In this document: piece after piece, positions 18,207 to 26,823 of the stretch
Layout of the letters: each line of letters opens with the position of its first letter
Position numbering within the stretch: position 1 is the stretch's first letter
Source: Niabella beijingensis
Lineage (GTDB): Bacteria; Bacteroidota; Bacteroidia; Chitinophagales; Chitinophagaceae
Length of the DNA stretch: 64,000 nt
Assembly: GCF_020034665.1 (NCBI RefSeq)
Contig: NZ_JAIQDI010000001.1
Span: 3,348,001-3,412,000, forward strand
Reading direction: 5' to 3'
Translations under genes and position numbers: made by a program
The notes under the pieces: generated by a model
Database searches by the model: none
Told to the model about the DNA's origin: nothing
The model's input: only the letters and a program-made list of their open reading frames with translations

Positions 18207-19546
18207 GCCAGAAAAAAGCAGAAATATCCAAGGGGGTGGATTATATACTCGTTATCGTGTACCTCGTGTTGGTGGCTACCGGGCTGATGGCGATTTTTGG
18301 CGTTACTTATACCGAAGGAGATCCGGTATTGCAAAGCTTCCTGGGCTTTAAAACGGATTACAGCCGGCAGTTCTATTTTGCCTGCGTTTCACTGGTACTG
18401 GGACTTTTCATCCTGCTTACGGATAGTAAATTCTTTCCTGCAACTGCCAACCTGTGGTATGCAGGGGGTATCCTGTTGCTGTTGCTGGTATTCCCCTTTC
18501 ATTCATCGGTAAAAGGAACGGAATCGATCATAAGACTGGGCGGGTTCCAGTTTCAGCCGGCAGAGTTCTGTAAAGTGAGCGTGGCATTGGCACTGTCCAA
18601 ATACCTCTCGGATCCGGAACTTGATTTTACCAGGATCCGATCGCAGTTGATCGCCACGACCATTGTAATGGCCCCTGCGGTGCTCACTATTTTCCAGAAG
18701 GAAACCGGCCTGGCCTTGGTATTCTGTTCCTTCTTTTTTGTGATGTACCGGGAGGGCCTGCCTGCCATCATCCTCATTATCGGCTTTGCCATAGCCGCCC
18801 TGGTGGTGGCCACCCTGCTGCTGGATAAGAACCTGCTGGCGGTTATCCTTACGGTTATCGCTGCAGTAGTGGTATTGTTCAGTATGCGTCAGATCAAAAG
18901 GGATAAGACCGTGCTTGTTAAGATCATTCTTATCTGGGCGCTCTGTGTCGGTATCCAGCGGTTCGGCGTGCCGTTCCTGTTCACTCATGTTCTTGGAAAA
19001 CACCAGGTGGAACGGATCTACAGTACGATCGGAAAAGAGATCCCGCAGGAATACCTGAAGGGAAATATGGGAGAGATCGACGCCAAAACGGGAAAGCAAA
19101 GCAACACGGCCGACTATAACGTAAAGCAATCAAAAATTGCAGTAGGAAGCGGCGGACTTATGGGAAAGGGCCTGCTGAGTGGTACCCAGACACGCTATGG
19201 TTTTGTACCGGAACAGCGGACGGATTTTATCTTTGATACCATCGGTGAGGGATTTGGTTTTGTAGGAAGTGTTATATTGCTGGGACTATACATCTTATTG
19301 CTGTTTCGCATGATACGGATCGCTGAGCGGCAACGAAGTACTTTCAGCCGCTGTTATGCCTATGGAGTAGCCTCCGTATTCTTTTTTCATATCGCCGTTA
19401 ATGTAGCCATGACTATCGGCCTGGCTCCCGTGATCGGTATCCCCCTGCCATTGATCAGCTATGGCGGTACCTCGCTGCTGACGTTTACTATTTTACTGTT
19501 CATTCTTATCCGGCTGGATGCCGACCGCCAGATGGTGCTGAGATAA
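18203..19546 (+). CDS. rodA: Peptidoglycan glycosyltransferase RodA (SEDS family)
   Basis: RodA polymerises glycan strands from lipid II as partner of PBP2. The 447-residue protein has about ten transmembrane helices and a large extracytoplasmic loop (about 255-325). The SEDS motif FVPEQRTDFIFDTIGEGFGF contains the catalytic Asp, and GIPLPLISYGGTSLL lies near the C-terminus. The ATG at 18203 overlaps the mrdA stop (ATGA), which means coupled translation of the polymerase and its transpeptidase. A region of extra helices around residues 190-245 makes it somewhat longer than E. coli RodA (about 370 residues). Confidence 0.96.
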   Translation: MSQKKAEISKGVDYILVIVYLVLVATGLMAIFGVTYTEGDPVLQSFLGFKTDYSRQFYFACVSLVLGLFILLTDSKFFPATANLWYAGGILLLLLVFPFHSSVKGTESIIRLGGFQFQPAEFCKVSVALALSKYLSDPELDFTRIRSQLIATTIVMAPAVLTIFQKETGLALVFCSFFFVMYREGLPAIILIIGFAIAALVVATLLLDKNLLAVILTVIAAVVVLFSMRQIKRDKTVLVKIILIWALCVGIQRFGVPFLFTHVLGKHQVERIYSTIGKEIPQEYLKGNMGEIDAKTGKQSNTADYNVKQSKIAVGSGGLMGKGLLSGTQTRYGFVPEQRTDFIFDTIGEGFGFVGSVILLGLYILLLFRMIRIAERQRSTFSRCYAYGVASVFFFHIAVNVAMTIGLAPVIGIPLPLISYGGTSLLTFTILLFILIRLDADRQMVLR

Positions 19547-19733
19547 AGCTGGTTACAGAATATCAATTGCAGGTGTTACCCGTTGATAATAACTAATTTA
19601 TGAACCCATCAGCAATAGTTGATCTGCGTTCCGCATAAAATTTTTTTATTTCGCGTAACATTTCTTCCCGTTCAGCCGAACTACTAATAAACCGGTTCAA
19701 GAGACAAATAACTACAACCCTGCTACTGGATCT

Positions 19734-20219
19734 ATGACAGAAAAGGAATATAACGAATGTGTGACGAAATATGCTGACAATGTGTACCGGTTTATTTTAA
19801 AGAACCTGAAACATGCGGCAAATGCGGAAGATGTGGTACAGTCCTCGTTCCAGGCGCTTTGGGAACAACGGAGTGAAGTACATTTTGAAAAGTCGAAATC
19901 ATTACTGTTCACCATCGCCTACCGGAAAATGATCGATCATATCCGGAAATATAGACGAATGGTATATGAAGAGTCGATGGGAAATCACGATCGTGGTACG
20001 GAACAGGGGAACCGCAACCTGAAAGAGGTGCTGAACCGGGCCCTGGCGCGGCTGGATGACACCAAGCGGTCCCTGGTATTGCTAAAGGATTATGAAGGGT
20101 ATAGTTATGAGGAGATCGGGGGTATTACAGGGCTGTCTGCGGCGCAGGTTAAAGTGTACCTGCACCGCGCACGGGTACAGCTGAAAGATTATTTGGTTAA
20201 AATTGAAAACGTATTATAA
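19734..20219 (+). CDS. RNA polymerase ECF sigma factor
   Basis: A 161-residue extracytoplasmic-function sigma factor. Region 2 contains HAANAEDVVQSSFQALWEQR (about 31-50) and TIAYRKMIDHIRKYRR. Region 4 contains LVLLKDYEGYSYEEIGGITGL and AQVKVYLHRARVQLKDYL (about 110-158), the -35 binding helix-turn-helix. The gene starts a run of four genes with very short spacing (2 and 5 bases, then 69), so it probably controls the anti-sigma protein and the two barrel proteins that follow. Confidence 0.92.
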   Translation: MTEKEYNECVTKYADNVYRFILKNLKHAANAEDVVQSSFQALWEQRSEVHFEKSKSLLFTIAYRKMIDHIRKYRRMVYEESMGNHDRGTEQGNRNLKEVLNRALARLDDTKRSLVLLKDYEGYSYEEIGGITGLSAAQVKVYLHRARVQLKDYLVKIENVL

Positions 20220-20221
20220 CC

Positions 20222-21244
20222 ATGCAGGGAAAAATTAATCCGACCAATTATGAAGCTTATTTCCTTCTGTATGTTGATAATGAACTGAGCAGGGAAGAGC
20301 AGAGCGAGGTGGAGGCATTCCTGGAACAGCATCCGGAGCTGCAGCCCTTGCTGGAGGAATTACTCCGGACACGGCAAATGGCAGATCCGGCGGATGTTTT
20401 TCCGGATAAATCCAGGTTGCTGTTTGACGGGGCATCCGTCTCAGATGAGGCGTTGCTTTCCTTTCTTGACAAGGAAGCGGTATCTGCAGAGGCGCTTCAG
20501 CAACTGCAGGGCCCTTCCCCGGAGCTGCAGCAACGCCTGGCGGCATTTTCCGCAACGGTCTCCGTACCGGATGAGGACGTCGTTTTCCCGGATAAGAACC
20601 GCCTGTACCGGAGCTCAAAACTGGTCTTCTTTAAAAAATGGGGCATGGCTGCGGCCGCAGCAGTGGTGCTGATCGCAGTGGGGGCAGGCATCTGGATGCA
20701 GGGTCAGGAAGAAGGCTCCGCCCTGGCCGGTGTTGAATATGTGGGCGACAGCTCTTTAAATATGGTGATTGCCCATGTTGCGCCGGATAAGGATGACACG
20801 ATTGCCGATACCCGGCCGCAGACCGGCAATACGTCCAAAGAAGCGATCGTTGCCGCTGATAAGCCCATAGCAGATAAGGAGAAGCGCACCCCTGTACCTA
20901 AGCAGCCGGCAAAAATACCGGTTCCTGTAGCTCCTCCGGCCACCGTAAGGCAACCTGTGGCTGCTTCCGCACCGTCAACAACAGCTCCGCGCAATGCCGG
21001 TGTTACGCCTGCCCCCGATGCAAAACCTTTAATTGCAAAAGATAATTCCGCCCCGCAGGCTGTACCGGAACAGGATCCGTCCGTGCAGCAGGCTGTGGCC
21101 ACAACCGCAGATGAAAAAACACCCAAAACAAAAAAATCCTTATTCAAAAAATTAACCCAACGTATAGAGGAGCGGGTAACGGGCACACTTACAGACGATG
21201 ACGGCCAGGTGACCATCGCAGGCTTTGCGGTTAATGTAAAATAG
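20222..21244 (+). CDS. Single-pass membrane protein, probable anti-sigma factor
   Basis: A 340-residue protein starting 2 bases after the sigma gene. The N-terminal cytoplasmic part (about 1-135) begins YEAYFLLYVDNELSREEQ, which resembles the start of putative zinc-finger anti-sigma domains although the Cys/His ligands are missing. One transmembrane helix lies at about 140-160 (AAAAAVVLIAVGAGIWM). The periplasmic part is a long Pro/Ala/Thr-rich low-complexity linker (about 200-300) ending in a short basic/beta segment (KKSLFKKLTQRIEERVTG). A role as anti-sigma factor spanning to the periplasm is inferred from topology and operon position. Confidence 0.7.
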   Translation: MQGKINPTNYEAYFLLYVDNELSREEQSEVEAFLEQHPELQPLLEELLRTRQMADPADVFPDKSRLLFDGASVSDEALLSFLDKEAVSAEALQQLQGPSPELQQRLAAFSATVSVPDEDVVFPDKNRLYRSSKLVFFKKWGMAAAAAVVLIAVGAGIWMQGQEEGSALAGVEYVGDSSLNMVIAHVAPDKDDTIADTRPQTGNTSKEAIVAADKPIADKEKRTPVPKQPAKIPVPVAPPATVRQPVAASAPSTTAPRNAGVTPAPDAKPLIAKDNSAPQAVPEQDPSVQQAVATTADEKTPKTKKSLFKKLTQRIEERVTGTLTDDDGQVTIAGFAVNVK

Positions 21245-21249
21245 AAGAG

Positions 21250-22131
21250 ATGAAAACGATAAGAGTAATTGTATTAGGTACAATCCTGATGGCACCCGTT
21301 TGTCTGTGGGCGCAGCATAAACAAAAAGTAGATACTACAGAAATAACGGTAAAGGTCATTTCCAGGAATAACAAGGATTCTGTGATCATCAGCGACAACG
21401 GACAGCCCTGGGTAAAAGCCAGTCGTGTAAAGAATGTAACCACCAGCTGGTTTGGCATCGACCTGGGTTTTGTAAATTTTGTGGACAATACGATCTATAC
21501 AGATGCGGCCACACAGGCTTTTGCCCCCGGGGCCACCGATTCCTGGCTGGATCTGCGAAGCGGCAAATCGGTAAACGTCAATATCTGGATCCTTTCGCAA
21601 AAAATCAACCTGGTAAAACATGTGGTGAACCTGAAATACTCACTGGGTCTGGAACTGAATAATTACCGGTTTAAAAACCCGGTGCGGTTCAACCCGAAAC
21701 CGGGTACCGACGCAGCCATACCTGCTGTAGTATATATGGATGAAGAACCAGGGCGTACCTACCGGAAGAACAAACTTGCTGCGGACTACCTGACACTGCC
21801 TGTAATGCTCAATTTTACCATCCCCACCAAGAACAGGAAAATAGTGGAGATCAACCGCAAAAACGTGCGGGTAAAAGCCAGCAAGGAATTCGGCGTCAGT
21901 GCGGGTATCAGCGCCGGCTACCTCTATTCTGCAAGGAACAAATACATCAACTCGGATGAAGGAAAACATAAGTTTAAGGACGATTTCAGTTTAAACCCCT
22001 GGAAGATCTCCTATGTGGGAGAGGTAAACCTGGGATACCTGGGCGTTTACGGGTCCTTTGCCACCAAGAGCATGTTTAAACGCGGGCTGGATCTTACACC
22101 CTATATTATCGGTGTTCGTTTAGGTTTATAG
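21250..22131 (+). CDS. Outer-membrane beta-barrel protein (first of two paralogues)
   Basis: A 293-residue protein with a signal peptide (MKTIRVIVLGTILMAPVCLWA, cleavage near AQ). Alternating aromatic/polar strands and an end (PYIIGVRLGL) typical of outer-membrane barrels follow. It is clearly paralogous to the next gene: both share NIWI-Q--NL--H-VNL-Y-LGLELNNYRFKN and EPGR-Y-KNKLAADY. This copy has about 15 extra basic residues near position 200 (KNRKIVEINRKNVRVKASKE). It starts 5 bases after the anti-sigma-like gene. The function is unknown; similar proteins are annotated only as outer-membrane beta-barrel proteins. Confidence 0.75.
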   Translation: MKTIRVIVLGTILMAPVCLWAQHKQKVDTTEITVKVISRNNKDSVIISDNGQPWVKASRVKNVTTSWFGIDLGFVNFVDNTIYTDAATQAFAPGATDSWLDLRSGKSVNVNIWILSQKINLVKHVVNLKYSLGLELNNYRFKNPVRFNPKPGTDAAIPAVVYMDEEPGRTYRKNKLAADYLTLPVMLNFTIPTKNRKIVEINRKNVRVKASKEFGVSAGISAGYLYSARNKYINSDEGKHKFKDDFSLNPWKISYVGEVNLGYLGVYGSFATKSMFKRGLDLTPYIIGVRLGL

Positions 22132-22200
22132 TTTTATAAACAAGTTCTTTCCTATCTTTAATTCCTGATAAACCAATTTTCGCAGCAAACGGATTGAGCA

Positions 22201-23082
22201 ATGCAATTGATTCGAATGAAGATGAAACAAACACTACTGCTGGCTATAATGACCGTATCTGTGCTGATAGCAGCAGCCCAGAACGGACCGGACACCCTGG
22301 TCATTAACGGTGTTACCGTTATAAGGGATAATAAGCCCATCGAACAGGAGCCTAAAAAAGGATTCTTCAAAAGCATCCGCACCAAAAGAAATCTGAAGAA
22401 TATTGTTACGGAATGGGCCATGGTCGATATCGGCATGTCGAACTTCACGGACGGTACGGTTTATGCTGCGGCTGATGCGCAGGCGTATGCACCGGGGAGC
22501 AATGAGCAGTGGTTTGCCACGAGATATTTCAAATCACGGAACATCAATATCTGGATCGTGACCCAGCGGTACAACCTGATCCGTCATTTTGTGAACCTCC
22601 AGTACGGCCTGGGTCTGGAGCTGAATAACTACCGGTTTAAGAACGAAGTCCGCTTCAATCCCCGGACGGCAACGGATATCACCAATCCGCCGGTAGCCTA
22701 TATCGATCAGGAACCCGGCCGCGTTTATAAGAAGAACAAGCTGGCAGCAGATTACATTACAGTACCGCTGATGCTGAATTTTAATTTTACACCGGACCGC
22801 CTGTATCCGTTTGAGCTAAGTGCAGGCATCAGTGTGGGATATCTTTATGCTTCCCGCAACAAGATCATCACTTCTGATGAGGGCAAACGAAAGGCGAAGG
22901 ATAATTTCGACCTGGATCCCTGGAAGCTTTCCTATGTAGGTGATCTGACGCTGGGGGTGGTGACCCTGTACGGCTCTTATGCGTTCAAAAGCATGTATAC
23001 CCGCGGACTGGATCATACGCCTTACAATTTCGGCATCCGGCTACGGCCTGCCGATTTCTTTAATAAGATTGAAAGCCGGTAG
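22201..23082 (+). CDS. Outer-membrane beta-barrel protein (second paralogue)
   Basis: A 293-residue paralogue of the preceding gene, 69 bases downstream. A signal peptide (MKMKQTLLLAIMTVSVLIAAA) begins either at the first ATG or at the ATG five codons later; the second gives the more usual signal peptide. It shares the central block LGLELNNYRFKN, EPGRVYKKNKLAADY and the GISVGYLYASRNK segment, and ends GLDHTPYNFGIRLRP. It lacks the basic insert of the first copy and has an extra C-terminal DFFNKIESR. The pair looks like a tandem duplication that has diverged. No function can be named. Confidence 0.75.
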   Translation: MQLIRMKMKQTLLLAIMTVSVLIAAAQNGPDTLVINGVTVIRDNKPIEQEPKKGFFKSIRTKRNLKNIVTEWAMVDIGMSNFTDGTVYAAADAQAYAPGSNEQWFATRYFKSRNINIWIVTQRYNLIRHFVNLQYGLGLELNNYRFKNEVRFNPRTATDITNPPVAYIDQEPGRVYKKNKLAADYITVPLMLNFNFTPDRLYPFELSAGISVGYLYASRNKIITSDEGKRKAKDNFDLDPWKLSYVGDLTLGVVTLYGSYAFKSMYTRGLDHTPYNFGIRLRPADFFNKIESR

Positions 23083-23088
23083 CGGCAA

Positions 23089-23676
23089 CTACTGCATGTC
23101 TACATAAACGATCCGGTATTTTTTGGAGATCTTATTTAACTGGCGGTATTGCCGGTTCATCAGCCAGCCGGCTCCGAAGATCGCAGCAGCAATACCCAGG
23201 TTTCTTGAATTACGGGCAGAAAAAAGCTTGTCTCCGTCTTTTAATGTATTCACGGTATTTAAAATCATATAACCGGCGCCGCCGATCTGTGTGATAATAC
23301 CCAGGCGGTGCAGGTAACCCCTCCGTTTCAGCGACCGGTAGGAGATGATGTGTTTGATCTCTTTATAATAAAAAGGAATGGTGGTGGTACTGATCGTATC
23401 CACTATATAATTGCCCCAGATAGTAGGTTGTTTGGTGATATGATAGAAATTGACAAAAACACTGTCGTGGGCAATACGGGCAATGGGGCCTTCATAGTCC
23501 TGACCATCCGCACCTATAAAATGAATGGGCATTCCTGTGTAATAATTGTCAATGGCAATGCCGTTTTTCTTTCTGAGCGAAATATAATCATTGATCCTGG
23601 GGAGCGTAGTATCCGACTGCGCCGAAAGATCCAGCACAAACAGCAGGCAGCAAAATACTGTAAGCAGTTTTACCAT
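23089..23676 (-). CDS. Exported protein of unknown function
   Basis: I do not recognise this 195-residue protein. It has a signal peptide (MVKLLTVFCCLLFVLDLSA, cleavage near QSD). A mature part with several beta-strand-like segments (about 25-110) is followed by two short hydrophobic stretches near the C-terminus (IGGAGYMILNTV and LGIAAAIFGAGWLM). It is convergent with the second barrel gene, 6 bases apart, and separate from the lipoprotein gene upstream. Confidence 0.6.
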   Translation of the reverse strand: MVKLLTVFCCLLFVLDLSAQSDTTLPRINDYISLRKKNGIAIDNYYTGMPIHFIGADGQDYEGPIARIAHDSVFVNFYHITKQPTIWGNYIVDTISTTTIPFYYKEIKHIISYRSLKRRGYLHRLGIITQIGGAGYMILNTVNTLKDGDKLFSARNSRNLGIAAAIFGAGWLMNRQYRQLNKISKKYRIVYVDMQ

Positions 23677-23739
23677 TGCTGCTAAGATACTATCAAATCC
23701 GTTAGTGAATCCATCGTCATTTGTTAAAGAAAACTAATT

Positions 23740-24903
23740 TTAGAGGTGCATCCGCTGTACAAACTCCGGCTGCAGGTAGGGTTTCAGATCCGTATAAGGA
23801 ACCCATACATCGATCAGGCCGAAGGCGTAGGCCGCCACCTCATAAGGCTGGTATACAAACCCGATGCCTCTGGAGGTAAAATAGAAATTATCGGTCAGTG
23901 CCAGGCGGTCCTCAAAAAGAATGTCGGTCAGCGGCTTGCCGTCTGCAATTTTATACCGGCCCCTGAAATGACGTTCCAGTATGGGCTGCAATGTTGCGGA
24001 ATCAATTTTAAGAACACTGTCCAGTGCCAATTCCTTTTTTTGCTGCATGTCCAGGCAGATCATTGTTTGCCCGTACATGCCATGCGCACCTCCGGTGTAA
24101 GCATAATTGCCTACGCTAAGCACGGCATAGCCGTTGTTGTTGTATATGAGGTTGGAACTGATCTGCTGATCGTAATGCATCATGGATACCGGCGCCTCTT
24201 CCTCATCGCCGGCAGCTTTCATGGTATCAATATCATCCCGGAAGTTTTCAATAAAACTTCTTCCGAATTGGGTCATAGTGGTTTCCAGTGATGCGGAGTC
24301 CGGCTTTTGAACAGCGAGGATATTTTTCTTTAAGAGTGCCGTATACCAGCTCTCCTGGGTTGCCGGCTCCAACAACAGCAGGCTGCTGAAGGCTGAAGGG
24401 GTGTCCTTCTTAAATCCGGAGATTTTGATCGAATCTATATAACCCGCCGGTGTAAACGCGGTGCCGCTTTTTACGGGTAGGAGCTGTACCTGTTGCTGCT
24501 GCTTATTTCCGGTGATCTTCAATCCGGTGATACCCTCCGGCCGGATCACCAGGTGCAGTTCGGCATCGGCACCCTCCAGATCCTGATTCGCCGGCCGCGG
24601 TGCATACTCCGCAAAAAACAGACTGTCATTTTGCAGCAGGCTGTCCTTCTGGAACAGCAGGTCTGCAGGCTGTCCTTCATTGTCATAGGTATAATTGACG
24701 TCGTAAGTAGTGCCGAATTTCACCACGTGCATGGTTGCCGGCTGATCGCCGATGGTTCCCTGGTATTGCATATAGTAACGATCCGTGTTCTGCACTACAG
24801 GAAGCGAGTCGTTGCCGGGTGGGGTGCCGCTTTTTTTATCGGTATCCTTACAACTGAAGAACAATGCCGGAACAAGGGTGGCCAGAAAAAATAGTTTTTT
24901 CAT
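23740..24903 (-). CDS. Lipoprotein with DUF3298/DUF4163-like domain
   Basis: A predicted lipoprotein: MKKLFFLATLVPALFFSC has a clear lipobox (LFFSC, Cys18). I place the start at 24903 because a perfect -7 promoter element lies at 24932-24939, inside any longer reading of the frame. The middle part (about 220-290) has the pattern of DUF4163, and the C-terminal part (about 290-385) that of DUF3298 (NNNGYAVLSVGNYAYTGGAHG and IGFVYQPYEVAAYAFG), as in RsiV-like proteins. This domain pair binds lysozyme in RsiV; a similar ligand here is only a possibility. It is not beside a sigma gene. Confidence 0.78.
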   Translation of the reverse strand: MKKLFFLATLVPALFFSCKDTDKKSGTPPGNDSLPVVQNTDRYYMQYQGTIGDQPATMHVVKFGTTYDVNYTYDNEGQPADLLFQKDSLLQNDSLFFAEYAPRPANQDLEGADAELHLVIRPEGITGLKITGNKQQQQVQLLPVKSGTAFTPAGYIDSIKISGFKKDTPSAFSSLLLLEPATQESWYTALLKKNILAVQKPDSASLETTMTQFGRSFIENFRDDIDTMKAAGDEEEAPVSMMHYDQQISSNLIYNNNGYAVLSVGNYAYTGGAHGMYGQTMICLDMQQKKELALDSVLKIDSATLQPILERHFRGRYKIADGKPLTDILFEDRLALTDNFYFTSRGIGFVYQPYEVAAYAFGLIDVWVPYTDLKPYLQPEFVQRMHL

Positions 24904-24931
24904 GCGTCTTTCGTTTAGTAGTAACCTAAAG

Positions 24932-24939
24932 CAAAAGTA
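24932..24939 (-). promoter_or_regulatory. -7 promoter element of the lipoprotein gene
   Basis: TACTTTTG on the minus strand is an exact TAnnTTTG match, 28 bases before the ATG at 24903. It supports that start over an upstream one. Confidence 0.5.
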
Positions 24940-25000
24940 AAACATCGTGCCAATTATCGGGCAGTTAAATAAAAAGCGGCTTTTTACGGTGGTTAAGGTC

Positions 25001-25027
25001 AAAAAAATGAGGCCTTAAAGCCTCATT
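25001..25027 (-). terminator. Intrinsic terminator of the susC-susD operon
   Basis: Perfect 8-bp stem AATGAGGC/GCCTCATT (25006-25013 with 25020-25027) with a 6-base loop. It is followed on the minus strand by a run of T, about 30 bases after the susD stop codon. Confidence 0.85.
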
Positions 25028-25056
25028 GCAAATGGATATAAAACATTTTGGCTGCG

Positions 25057-26820
25057 TCAGTAACCGTAGTCCTGCGTGATCTTTGGATTAGCATCGATAA
25101 CTGCCTGAGGTATCGGCAACAGTTCACTGTGATTGGGTTTGAACAGCTGCGCCACATTGGTGATCCAGGATGCGGTGATGGACCGTGTCCAGTTGACCCG
25201 GGTATAACCCGGCGCTTCAGAAGGCGAAGGGTTATACAGAGAATTGGCGAAGACCACCAGCAGGGATCCCGGCCGATAATACATATACTGCGGTATTTTA
25301 TCATAAGGTGCCTGGCGGTTCATCAGTTTTGTATAGTTGTCGCGTACTTCTGTTATTTTCTGTGCCAGCAGGTTCCAGCGGATGAGATCGTATTTGCGGA
25401 TGCCCTCTCCCCCAAATTCAAAAGAGCGTTCTTTTACCAGGGCATCAAAGAAACCCTGTTTATCCAGAGGGGTTGCTCCCATCTTTTCCTCATTTCCGCT
25501 GAATCCCCTTCTCCGTACTTCTTCAAATGCCTGTTTGGCGTCAGCGGTGGGTCCGTTGTTGAGCTCATTCTCGGCTTCTGCAAACATCAGCAACACATCG
25601 GAAAAACGCAGGATCGGCCAGTTGACCCCTGTGGCCTGTATAGCGGATGCAAGGGCCGGTGTGATCCAGTCGGAACGGAATTTACCACTGGTCATATTCA
25701 CCAGTGTCTGTACCGTTTTAGAGTTGTCCGCGTTGTTATAATAAGGGGCGCAGGTAACATCCCGCCTGAGATCCACAGAATCGAACGAATAAAAATAGAC
25801 CGGTACTACACGAACAGAACCATTGCCCAGCAATGCTGTATTTCCCGGGATATAAAAGCGGGGGCCGTCATAATACCCCAGTTTACTGTCCACCTCACGG
25901 GCCATCGCCACTTCAAACAATACTTCTCCGTAGGGATCGATCGCAGAGGAGTCGATCGCCCCTTTGAACACCGATCGGAAACTGGGATTGAGGGTATGCT
26001 GATCCCTCCGCTGAAGGAGGTCATAGCATTCGTCCCGCGTTATTTTATAATAGTCCAGGTAATCCGCACTGCGCTCCATGGCTCCCGACTTGCGCAGGGA
26101 ATAGCCGCCACGGTACAGTGCCAGTCTCGCACGAAGGGCTTTAACGGTGCCTTTGGTGATGCGTTCATCGGAGGTTACTTCCGTGCGCCAGGGTACCAGT
26201 TCTTCAGCGGTCTTCAGGTTGGCCAGCAGGGTATCGTAAATAATATCACGGTCGGTCTTCCCCAGAAAAAGGTTTTCCTGATCGGCAGACGGACCAAAGG
26301 ACGCCGGAACATCCCCCCAGTTGCGGATCAGCTCAAAATAAAACTGTGCACGCAACGTAAGGACCTCACCATGAAGCCGGCGAAGCTCGGTCTTTTCGGT
26401 TTCACTGCCAGCCTGGTAAAGCGCCATGGCCGGTATTTTTTTAATACAGATATTGGCACGTTCTATTCCGGAATACAGCTGATTAAACGGAGACAGCAGC
26501 TGTGCATTGGTGGATTGAAGATTGTAGCGTGAGAGGTCCCGGGAACTGTTGTCCGGAGCGTTGGAATTGGTGACGCCGATCATCTCGTCGTTGTCGTAAG
26601 GATACATCAGGCTCAGGCGGCTGCCATAGCCCTGGTCACCGGCCAACTGGTCGTATACACCCAAAACGGCGCTCCTTGCATTTATCACAGAACTGAACAT
26701 CGCATCTTCATCATACCCGGACTGTGGCTCCAGCGTCAGGTATTTTTTACAGGAGGTAAACAGCGCTGCTGTAAGAACAAAGAGCAGCATAAAAGATCGT
26801 TGCTTTATCATAATCAACAT
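25057..26820 (-). CDS. SusD/RagB-family glycan-binding outer-membrane lipoprotein
   Basis: SusD-type lipoproteins sit on the cell surface over the SusC channel and capture oligosaccharides. The 587-residue protein has a lipobox near its start (LTAALFTSC, Cys24) followed by KKYLTLEPQSGYDEDAMFSS, the usual SusD opening. It has helical TPR-like segments (for example NARSAVLGVYDQL and RAQFYFELIRNWGDVP) and the RWPI/VLLMFAEAENEL-like SusD core (about 400-420). It begins 3 bases after susC on the same strand and ends at a strong terminator, so the two form one operon. The substrate is not readable from sequence; the neighbourhood suggests an acetylated or amino-sugar glycan. Confidence 0.95.
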   Translation of the reverse strand: MLIMIKQRSFMLLFVLTAALFTSCKKYLTLEPQSGYDEDAMFSSVINARSAVLGVYDQLAGDQGYGSRLSLMYPYDNDEMIGVTNSNAPDNSSRDLSRYNLQSTNAQLLSPFNQLYSGIERANICIKKIPAMALYQAGSETEKTELRRLHGEVLTLRAQFYFELIRNWGDVPASFGPSADQENLFLGKTDRDIIYDTLLANLKTAEELVPWRTEVTSDERITKGTVKALRARLALYRGGYSLRKSGAMERSADYLDYYKITRDECYDLLQRRDQHTLNPSFRSVFKGAIDSSAIDPYGEVLFEVAMAREVDSKLGYYDGPRFYIPGNTALLGNGSVRVVPVYFYSFDSVDLRRDVTCAPYYNNADNSKTVQTLVNMTSGKFRSDWITPALASAIQATGVNWPILRFSDVLLMFAEAENELNNGPTADAKQAFEEVRRRGFSGNEEKMGATPLDKQGFFDALVKERSFEFGGEGIRKYDLIRWNLLAQKITEVRDNYTKLMNRQAPYDKIPQYMYYRPGSLLVVFANSLYNPSPSEAPGYTRVNWTRSITASWITNVAQLFKPNHSELLPIPQAVIDANPKITQDYGY

Positions 26821-26823
26821 TTA

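Noticed and set aside
25048..26532. 494-codon open frame on the plus strand opposite susD
   Set aside because: The minus-strand SusD protein is unmistakable; the opposite frame is rich in His/Arg/Cys/Gly as expected of a shadow frame.
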